From Erwinia persicina NBRC 102418 (lineage in GTDB: Bacteria; Pseudomonadota; Gammaproteobacteria; Enterobacterales; Enterobacteriaceae), in contig NZ_BCTN01000001.1 in assembly GCF_001571305.1 (NCBI RefSeq), positions 620,001 through 684,000 of the forward strand: a stretch of 64,000 bases of DNA, given 5' to 3'. Positions 58,054 through 64,000 of this stretch are shown here, in pieces. Position 1 is the first letter of the stretch; each line of letters opens with the position of its first letter. The notes under the pieces are model-generated. The model was not told the origin of the DNA. It saw only the letters and a list, made by a program, of their open reading frames with translations, and did not search any database. Made by a program: the position numbers and the translations under genes.

Positions 58054-58221
58054 ATGAAAACAATAATGAAAGCGATCTCTGTCATGGCACTGATTGTTAT
58101 GTTGAGCGGTTGTATTATTGCGCCTCCCCATCATCATGGCGGTGACGGCGGATATCACGGCGGCCGTGACGGTTATTATGGCGGCTATCATCATGGCGGT
58201 GGGCCACGGCGCGGCTGGTAA
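58054..58221 (+). CDS. Small Gly/His-rich lipoprotein
   Basis: This 55-residue protein begins MKTIMKAISVMALIVMLSGC, a lipoprotein signal peptide with lipobox LSGC (Cys20). The short mature part is almost only His, Gly, Tyr, Asp and Arg, with HHHGGDGG, YHGG and YHHGGG segments. AGGAGAG precedes the ATG. The His clusters suggest metal or proton-dependent binding at the periplasmic side of a membrane, which is inference. I do not recognise a named family. Confidence 0.75.
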   Translation: MKTIMKAISVMALIVMLSGCIIAPPHHHGGDGGYHGGRDGYYGGYHHGGGPRRGW

Positions 58222-58371
58222 CGTATTCGGTGAATATTCACCGATAGGCCTGGAATCCTGTCGTCGGGTTGACACCTCTTTACTGGCGTCATCACGCAAC
58301 AGGATTCGGGGCTGGGCGGGCAAAGCCTGCACACAGCAATATAAAAAGAACCATTAAGTAGTAAAAAAATT

Positions 58372-58396
58372 GGGCGGGGATTTCCCCGCCCTTCTT
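58372..58396. terminator. Bidirectional terminator between two lipoprotein genes
   Basis: GGGCGGGG (58372-58379) pairs with CCCCGCCC (58384-58391). A run of T follows on the plus strand and a run of seven A precedes, giving a T run on the minus strand as well. Confidence 0.88.
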
Positions 58397-58401
58397 TTTA
58401 T

Positions 58402-58683
58402 TTAACTTTTAATACTGTAGTTACACTGATACCAGGCTTTCATCAGGCCGGGAACATGACTTTCCTGTGGGCTTAACGCTTCCACTTTATCAAAGCCACG
58501 CTCAGTACAATATCGTTCAACATCTTTTTCCATCGCCGTTTTGTCGACGTTAACGGGGTTAAAACGATACTGAACGGTATTCACTGCCGGATCTTCATCC
58601 ACCTTTTCAAAGGCCCCAGGTTTGCCGGAAGTACAGCCTGCCAGCAGTAACAGCGCAAAGACGCCGGATAGTTTCTTTTTCAT
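58402..58683 (-). CDS. Small lipoprotein of unknown function
   Basis: This 93-residue protein has a signal peptide with lipobox LAGC (Cys17) and a mature part with two Cys residues (Cys59 and Cys88) that may form a disulfide. The family is not recognised. Single gene, convergent with the Gly/His-rich lipoprotein and sharing its terminator. Confidence 0.75.
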   Translation of the reverse strand: MKKKLSGVFALLLLAGCTSGKPGAFEKVDEDPAVNTVQYRFNPVNVDKTAMEKDVERYCTERGFDKVEALSPQESHVPGLMKAWYQCNYSIKS

Positions 58684-58911
58684 TATGACTCCCCTCTACG
58701 AGTGCCGCATCATAGCAATCTCCCCCCCTGCGGCTATCAGACTCAGGCGCATTTGCAAAATTTTACTTAGGTTATGCAATGTTTTGCCGATTGAATCGAT
58801 TCAGGAGAGTGAATGGCCTTCAGGCGATATCGGTGCCAATATGGCCCCAGACATTAGAAGATGTCTGCGCAACACCAGGTACTTATTAACTATAATTAGA
58901 ACGTTTTTTAT

Positions 58912-58936
58912 GCCCGCGGCGAGCGGGCTTTTTTTT
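58912..58936 (+). terminator. Orphan intrinsic terminator
   Basis: GCCCGC (58912-58917) pairs with GCGGGC (58923-58928), followed by eight T. It ends a plus-strand transcript, yet no plus-strand gene is annotated just upstream. Short frames with ribosome sites exist from 58809 and 58813. It is badly oriented for the minus-strand gene that ends at 58941. Confidence 0.75.
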
Positions 58937-58940
58937 GGAA

Positions 58941-59750
58941 CTAATTACCTGTTCCACTAATAATTATACGTAAAACGTTAGCTGAATCTTTACCCGGAAG
59001 TGCCAGAACGGATTGATAAAGATCTATCGTCATATCACAGAGTTTGCCTTCATCTACCCCAGGTTCAGCCGGTGTATTCAGCGTTTGCAGGTCACTGCCC
59101 CAGCGGTCATAGAGCCCGCGCACCACACTTTGTAGATGCACCCGCCCCTGTTTTAAATCCACAGACTGTTCTGCCCCCCGGCTGTGTTGCAGCAGGACGT
59201 CCATCGACTGCAGTTCTCTGTCGGTGACGGCTTTAGGCAACAGCTCACTAACGTTAACGCCCCCTTTCACCTGGGGAAACAGGAAGCGGAAGCACTGTCC
59301 GGTACTGTGCTGGCGGATCTGCTTCATTTGCTCAAGCGAGGCCTGCATATAGTCGACCAGATCTTCATCACGGGCCGCATTAATGCGTTGATTAAGCAGG
59401 TCAGCCACCAGAGGGCGCAGGCTGTCAATCGCCTGCTGCGGTGGCATTCCGGCACGGAGATGCGTTATCAGTTCATCATAGGCCTGCTGGTAGAGTGCAG
59501 GCTGCTGGACTTTTACCGTGCGCCAGACCGGCAGTGTGGCCAGGCGGGCCGCCGAGGCATCAATCGCGGCCTGTTTCTGTTGTTCCGGGTTCACCCAGCC
59601 GAAATAGTAAACATTGCCCGCCAGCAGCGGAAGTACAAACAGCAGTATCGCCGCCACGGGTCTGAGTTTTTGACGCTGGCGCAGGCCACCGATAATAACC
59701 AGCCAGACCAGAGCGGAGAACAGCGAGGCAAGAATAGCGTGAGAAGTCAA
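58941..59750 (-). CDS. Membrane-anchored protein of unknown function
   Basis: This 269-residue protein has two N-terminal membrane segments (about residues 5-22 and 31-50) and a helical domain of about 210 residues after FGWVNPEQQKQAA, which should be periplasmic if both ends are outside. Cys residues at about 153 and 239 may pair. I do not recognise the family. It stands alone between convergent or unrelated genes. Confidence 0.75.
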   Translation of the reverse strand: MTSHAILASLFSALVWLVIIGGLRQRQKLRPVAAILLFVLPLLAGNVYYFGWVNPEQQKQAAIDASAARLATLPVWRTVKVQQPALYQQAYDELITHLRAGMPPQQAIDSLRPLVADLLNQRINAARDEDLVDYMQASLEQMKQIRQHSTGQCFRFLFPQVKGGVNVSELLPKAVTDRELQSMDVLLQHSRGAEQSVDLKQGRVHLQSVVRGLYDRWGSDLQTLNTPAEPGVDEGKLCDMTIDLYQSVLALPGKDSANVLRIIISGTGN

Positions 59751-59799
59751 AGCAGGATCCTGAGATGATCAGGCCAGGTCACCGGCCTGTGAAAAGATG

Positions 59800-60249
59800 T
59801 TAGTCAGCGCGCACGTCCACTAACACCGGACAGCTGGCACGTTCAATCACTGCCGCACTGCACGAACCTTTCAGCAGGCGGTTAAAAGAGGAGAGATGGC
59901 GACGCCCCATGATAATCATCGCCGCCTGAAGGCGGTTTGATTCGGCCACGATGGTTTCTGCCGATTCCCCGGCGACCACTCTGCCCCGCGCCACCACGCC
60001 GGCCCGGTGCAGTTCCGCCAGCGCCTGGCGTACCACCGCTTCGGCAGTGTTTTGCTCGTCCAGCGCCAGGCCAAAATCACCAGGGTCTTCACCCGCCTCA
60101 ATATCAAACGGGCCCGAGTCTGCGTAGCTGGCATCCACACAGCACACCACCACGACTTCAGCCTGTAAGGCCAGCGCCTGTTCGCTCGCCAGTGAAACAA
60201 CTTTGCGGGCGATGACTGAATTATCTACAGCCACTAAAAGTGTTTTCAT
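59800..60249 (-). CDS. Universal stress protein, UspA family
   Basis: This 149-residue protein has the UspA fold: KTLLVAVDNS at the start and IMGRRHLSSFNRLLKGSCSA near the end. The latter corresponds to the ATP-binding motif G-2x-G-9x-GS, but the second Gly is His here, so nucleotide binding may be weakened. It follows the IclR regulator gene by 12 bases and is likely co-transcribed with it. Confidence 0.88.
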   Translation of the reverse strand: MKTLLVAVDNSVIARKVVSLASEQALALQAEVVVVCCVDASYADSGPFDIEAGEDPGDFGLALDEQNTAEAVVRQALAELHRAGVVARGRVVAGESAETIVAESNRLQAAMIIMGRRHLSSFNRLLKGSCSAAVIERASCPVLVDVRAD

Positions 60250-60261
60250 CGTCTTCTCCTG

Positions 60262-61047
60262 TCAGTCCCGTAAGGCAGCTTTACCAATTTCATCGATTAA
60301 TGCCTCTTTACACCGGAGGATCGCCTCCCGGTTACGCGCCTCATGCCGCTGAAAGCGGGCGCCAGGAATTAACAGACTGATGGAAAAGCGTCCCAGAATA
60401 GTGTCGATCGCCACCGCCATGGTGGAGATCCCTTCCAGTGTTTCTCCCCGGTCATAAGCCAGACCGGTACGGCGAATTTCAGTCAGGTGCGCCAGCAGCG
60501 CAGGGAAGTCGCGCACGGTCAGTTCAGTGATGGCCTGAAATGCCTCCCCGACCCGCTCTCTGGCTGTCTCATCGCTGTCCAGCGCCAGCAGCGCGCGGCC
60601 ACCGGACGTGCTGTAAAGCGGCAGGTTCATGCCGATGCGCGGCACAACCCGCAGTTCCCGGTCTGCCACCACATAGTGAACAATGGCCAGCTGCAGGCCG
60701 CTGGCGCGCGCTAGGGAAACTGTTTCTCCCGTCTGGTCGCACAGTGCCTGAAGCCAGGGCTGGGCGATCGCCACCACGTCAGTATGAACATTGGCGATCA
60801 GTCGCAGCAGAGCCGGCCCGAGGCGCACGCCTGCCGCCGCACCGTGGCTGCGTACCAGTTGAACCGAGTCAAGCGCAGCGACAATTCGCTGTACGGTGGA
60901 ACGCGGCAGATCGACCGCCTGGGCAATTTCGCCCAGGCTCATCCCGTCCGGTTTCGCCCCCAGCGCGTCAAGAATTTTCGCCGCGCGGGTGATCACCTGA
61001 ATACCGCCGGAACGCTCGTCATCGCGGCAGCCTGAAGACTCAAACAT
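60262..61047 (-). CDS. IclR-family transcriptional regulator
   Basis: This 261-residue regulator has a winged helix-turn-helix (about residues 17-75, LGEIAQAVDLPRSTVQRIVAAL) and a C-terminal ligand-binding domain (about 90-255). It diverges from the MFS/HlyD efflux operon, whose intergenic region has a good inverted repeat. Likely regulator of both sides. IclR proteins often sense aromatic or small organic acids; the effector here is unknown. Confidence 0.88.
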   Translation of the reverse strand: MFESSGCRDDERSGGIQVITRAAKILDALGAKPDGMSLGEIAQAVDLPRSTVQRIVAALDSVQLVRSHGAAAGVRLGPALLRLIANVHTDVVAIAQPWLQALCDQTGETVSLARASGLQLAIVHYVVADRELRVVPRIGMNLPLYSTSGGRALLALDSDETARERVGEAFQAITELTVRDFPALLAHLTEIRRTGLAYDRGETLEGISTMAVAIDTILGRFSISLLIPGARFQRHEARNREAILRCKEALIDEIGKAALRD

Positions 61048-61161
61048 AGGGATTCTTTTCCTTGTTACCGGCCATTACTGTAGCACTGAATGTCTCACTG
61101 GATACAGTGTACCGCATTGCAATACATCGCATCACCCTGTAATATTCCGCACAATGTATCA

Positions 61162-61181
61162 CGATGCAATACAGTGCATCG
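61162..61181. promoter_or_regulatory. Candidate IclR-type operator
   Basis: CGATGCA (61162-61168) and TGCATCG (61175-61181) form a perfect 7-base inverted repeat with a six-base spacer. It lies between the divergent iclR-like and efflux genes, 30 bases before the efflux start. Related ATACA/TGTAT motifs occur at 61095-61160. Confidence 0.5.
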
Positions 61182-61210
61182 ATAATAAAAATAGCGTTGG
61201 AGTCCCTGCA

Positions 61211-62812
61211 ATGAATGGCCAGCCTGCGGCAATGCCGCCTCCGCACCCTTTCACCCTGCGCCTGGCGCTGGGTCTGGTGGGTGTGTTGATTGCCGCACTC
61301 AGCTCCGGCCTCAACGATCGGGTGACGGACCTCGCCCTGGCCGATATCCGTGCCGCGCTGGGCATCGATTTTGATACGGGCAGTTGGATCACCTCCGCCT
61401 ATCAGGCAGCGGAAGTGGCTGCCATGATGGTGGCCCCCTGGTTTGCGGTCACTTTTTCCCTGCGTCGTTTTACGCTGGCTGCCACGCTGGGTTTCTGCCT
61501 GATGGCGGCGATCCAGCCGCTGGTGATAAATACGTCAGGCTTTATCGCGCTCCGGGTGATCCAGGGGATCTTTGGCGGCGCCCTCCCCCCCATGCTGATG
61601 ACGGTTGCCCTGCGCTTCCTGCCGCCCGGCATTAAACTTTACGGCCTGGCGGCGTATGCCATGACGGCGACCTTCGGCCCCAATATGGCGGCCTCGCTTG
61701 CCGCCTTCTGGACCGATTCTGTTGGCTGGCAGTTTACCTTCTGGCAGGTGATCCCACCCTGTCTGATCGCCGCCCTGCTGATTGGCTGGGGGCTGCCGCA
61801 GGATCCGCTACGGCTGGAGCGGTTTCGCCAGATTGATGCGCCGGGAATGCTCACCGGCTGTAGCGGCATCGCCCTGCTGATACTGGCGCTGACCCAGGGA
61901 GAACGACTTGACTGGTTCCAGTCCCCGCTGATTAGCGGCATGTTACTGAGCGCCGCAGCGTTGCTGCTGGTGTTCCTGATCAACGAGTGGTATCACCCGC
62001 TGCCGCTGTTCCGGCTGCAAATGCTGCAGCGCAGAAATCTGACCCACGGTCTGCTGGTTCTGGCGGGCGTACTGATGGTGGGGCTGTCGGGTTCGGCCCT
62101 GCCCTCGGCCTATTTTGCTCAGATTGACGGCTTTCGCACCGCACAGTTTGCCCCCATGGCGCTGACCATTGGTCTGCCTCAGCTGCTGATTGCGCCGCTG
62201 CTGGCTGCGTTGCTTAATCTGCGCTGGATTGACTGCCGCTGGATGCTGACCGCCGGTGCCGGCATGCTGATCCTTTCCTGCCTGATGGGAATGCAGATCA
62301 CCAGCGAGTGGGCGCGGCAGAATTTCTGGGCTATTCAGGTTTTACAGGCGTTTGGCCAGCCGATGATGATCCTGCCGGTACTGATGAGTGCCACCAGCGT
62401 GGTGATGCCGCCCGAGGGGCCCTTTGCCTCGGCGATGTTCAATACCGTGCGCGGCTTTTCCAGCGTGGCCGCCGGCGTGCTGGTAGAGAATTTCCTCACC
62501 CACCGCGAGAAGTTCCACTCCCATACTCTGGTCGATCAGTTGGGTAACCGGCCATGGCTGATGACTGCCGCGCAGAGTGACACTGCCAGCAGCCTGACGC
62601 CGCTGCTGCCGGACGGTTCAGTCAGTTCTGTTGAAAACCTCAGCCATTTCAGCACGCTGCTCAGGCACCAGGCGGTGATCCTCAGCATCAGTGACGCCTA
62701 CCTGCTGATTACGGGCTTTGCGCTGATCCTGATCCTGCTGACCGCCTGGCTGCCCAAACGGGTATGGCCGCCACAAACCTTATTCACGTCCGTTCCGCCA
62801 ACATCGAGATAA
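61211..62812 (+). CDS. MFS efflux transporter of the EmrB/DHA2 type
   Basis: This 533-residue protein has about 14 membrane segments and the EmrB-type segments IDFDTGSWITSAYQAAE and ALRVIQGIFGGALPPML. The ATG at 61211 is chosen over an upstream in-frame ATG at 61154 because TTGGAG precedes it and the operator lies between the two. With the next gene it should form an EmrAB-like pump exporting drugs or organic acids across both membranes through an outer-membrane channel. Confidence 0.9.
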   Translation: MNGQPAAMPPPHPFTLRLALGLVGVLIAALSSGLNDRVTDLALADIRAALGIDFDTGSWITSAYQAAEVAAMMVAPWFAVTFSLRRFTLAATLGFCLMAAIQPLVINTSGFIALRVIQGIFGGALPPMLMTVALRFLPPGIKLYGLAAYAMTATFGPNMAASLAAFWTDSVGWQFTFWQVIPPCLIAALLIGWGLPQDPLRLERFRQIDAPGMLTGCSGIALLILALTQGERLDWFQSPLISGMLLSAAALLLVFLINEWYHPLPLFRLQMLQRRNLTHGLLVLAGVLMVGLSGSALPSAYFAQIDGFRTAQFAPMALTIGLPQLLIAPLLAALLNLRWIDCRWMLTAGAGMLILSCLMGMQITSEWARQNFWAIQVLQAFGQPMMILPVLMSATSVVMPPEGPFASAMFNTVRGFSSVAAGVLVENFLTHREKFHSHTLVDQLGNRPWLMTAAQSDTASSLTPLLPDGSVSSVENLSHFSTLLRHQAVILSISDAYLLITGFALILILLTAWLPKRVWPPQTLFTSVPPTSR

Positions 62813-62817
62813 CGATC

Positions 62818-63846
62818 ATGAGCTTCACACCTGCTAAACGTACCGCTTTGCTGGCAGCCCTGTTGCTGATACTGCTGACCATTGCTTTCTTTATCTGGTC
62901 CGCCATCAACCGCCATCAGTTGCGCACCGATGATGCGGTGGTCACCGCTGACTACACGCTGGTGGCACCCAAAGTCTCCGGCTATATCCGCACGGTTAAC
63001 GTCGCTGATAACCAGCAGGTCACCGCCGGGGAGGTACTGGCGACCATCGACGATCGTGACTACCGCGTTGCGCTGGAAACCGCCAGAGCTAATCTGCAGG
63101 TCAGCGAGGCGAAACAGGCCAGCATTCAGGCCCAGCTGGAGCAGCAGAAAGCGACTATCGCTCAGGCTGACGCCGCCGTCAGCGCCAGCCAGGCCACGCT
63201 GAATTACGCCGGGCAGAATGCGGATCGTTACCGCCGCCTGCTGAAAAGCGGTACGGCGACCGCCGATGAACAGCAAAAATCCAGCGCCACCATGTTGAGC
63301 GCCGCTGCTGAAGTGAAGCAGAGTCAGGCCGCTGTACTGGCCGCGCATAAAGAGGTCGCGGTACTGCAGGCCAGCCTGAAACAGGCACAGGCAGACAGCA
63401 GCGCCATGCAGGCCAGTGTCGATCAGGCACTGCTCAACCTCTCCTATACACGCATCACCGCCCCTATTTCCGGCAGTGTCGGCCAGCGTGCGGTGCGGCA
63501 GGGAGCATGGGTTTCAGCGGGAACGCGTCTGCTTGCTGTCGTGCCGCTTAAACAGAGCTATGTGGTGGCTAATTTTCTGGAAACCCAACTGGCCAATGTC
63601 ACCGCAGGGCAACCGGTTTCTTTGACGGTTGATGCACTTCCCGGCGTGACGCTGCGCGGTCACGTTGACAGTATTGCCCCGGCAACGGGTTCCACCTTTG
63701 CCGCCATTACCGCGGACAACGCGACCGGGAACTACACCAAAGTCGTGCAGCGCCTGCCGGTGAAAATTGTGCTGGAACCGGGTCAGTCGGCTCTGGATCG
63801 GCTGCGCGTGGGCATGTCCGTCGTGCCGGAACTGGAAAGGCAATAA
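62818..63846 (+). CDS. HlyD/EmrA-type periplasmic adaptor protein
   Basis: This 342-residue protein has an N-terminal membrane anchor (about 10-30) and a lipoyl-like half (TDDAVVTADYTLVAPKVSGYI). A long coiled-coil hairpin follows (about 95-200, rich in Gln and Ala), then the second half SYTRITAPISGSVGQR. The ATG at 62818 follows the MFS gene by 5 bases; an upstream ATG at 62764 lies inside it. It links the MFS pump to a TolC-like channel. Confidence 0.9.
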   Translation: MSFTPAKRTALLAALLLILLTIAFFIWSAINRHQLRTDDAVVTADYTLVAPKVSGYIRTVNVADNQQVTAGEVLATIDDRDYRVALETARANLQVSEAKQASIQAQLEQQKATIAQADAAVSASQATLNYAGQNADRYRRLLKSGTATADEQQKSSATMLSAAAEVKQSQAAVLAAHKEVAVLQASLKQAQADSSAMQASVDQALLNLSYTRITAPISGSVGQRAVRQGAWVSAGTRLLAVVPLKQSYVVANFLETQLANVTAGQPVSLTVDALPGVTLRGHVDSIAPATGSTFAAITADNATGNYTKVVQRLPVKIVLEPGQSALDRLRVGMSVVPELERQ

Positions 63847-63944
63847 TGTGAGAAAGGTCTCATAACAATGGTCTTTATTTTGCTGAGTAATACGGGTAAA
63901 TTAGCCCGGATCCGGCCCATATTGGGTGCTCAGAGGACTTTTTC

Positions 63945-64000
63945 GTGAAATATGCTTTGATGGGGATCTCTTTTATCCTGTTGCTCTGGCTTGGCACCTT
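63945..64000 (+). CDS. Start of a further gene, cut by the window end
   Basis: A GTG at 63945 with AGAGGA 8-13 bases upstream opens a frame reading KYALMGISFILLLWLG, typical of a signal peptide or membrane anchor. Only 18 codons are visible. It follows the HlyD gene by 98 bases; an outer-membrane factor would fit, but this cannot be shown. Confidence 0.5.
   Translation, partial: MKYALMGISFILLLWLGT

Noticed and set aside
1-64000. CRISPR array or insertion sequence
   Set aside because: No regularly spaced direct repeats, transposase frames or terminal inverted repeats were seen anywhere.

Overview
The window looks like a chromosome segment of a plant-associated member of the Enterobacterales, most likely an Erwinia or close relative. 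The backbone (yfcL, epmC, yfcA, mepA, aroC, prmB, smrB, sixA, fadJ, fadI, yfcZ, fadL, mlaA, yfdC, argW) has the gene order and protein sequences of the corresponding E. coli region. It is combined with a Pectobacterium-type pectin lyase and a type VI secretion (T6SS) locus. The genus is inferred from gene content; no 16S gene is present.

Layout. 1-3080 (+): the end of a molybdenum hydroxylase operon (large-subunit tail, three-haem cytochrome c, MobA-like cytidylyltransferase, XdhC chaperone). 3120-3971 (-): yfcL and epmC. 4357-9966: an insertion with a CHASE4-PAS-GGDEF-EAL protein, an AraC regulator and an iolE-like/Gfo-Idh pair, lying between epmC and yfcA, which are neighbours in E. coli. 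10056-18653: yfcA-mepA-aroC-prmB (-), smrB (+), sixA (-) and the fadIJ beta-oxidation operon (-). 18865-21742: yfcZ, fadL and mlaA, with FadR-like operators at fadL and fadI. 21777-28774 (-): a complete cytochrome c maturation operon ccmABCDEFGHI. 29018-30080 (+): yfdC and tRNA-Arg(CCU).

30314-48602 (-): a T6SS locus directly behind the tRNA gene. Reading with transcription it runs tssK, tssL, an OmpA-family gene, vgrG, a Tli3-like immunity gene, a Tle3-like phospholipase effector, PAAR, a conserved T6SS-linked membrane protein, tssM, tssF, tssG, tssJ. Membrane complex, baseplate parts and spike are present, but tssB, tssC, hcp, clpV, tssE and tssA are not in the window. 48603-50600 is a decaying stretch: an alpha/beta-hydrolase tail and two frameshifted DUF606-type transporter genes. 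50628-51566 (-) is pectin lyase. It diverges from a chemoreceptor gene (52316-54259, +) with a FliA-like promoter. Then follow the miniconductance channel ybdG, a small unknown gene, a chemoreceptor remnant, and yhjX with a near-perfect YpdB/PyrR operator. 58054-59750 holds two small lipoproteins and an unknown membrane protein. The right end carries an IclR regulator and a universal stress protein (-), opposite an EmrAB-like MFS plus HlyD efflux pair (+) and the start of one more gene.

Functional links. The ccm operon would supply haem attachment for the cytochrome at the left end. fadL, fadI and fadJ form one fatty-acid uptake and oxidation regulon. Pectin lyase, chemoreceptor, pyruvate-responsive transporter and T6SS effector fit a plant-surface bacterium living among competitors.
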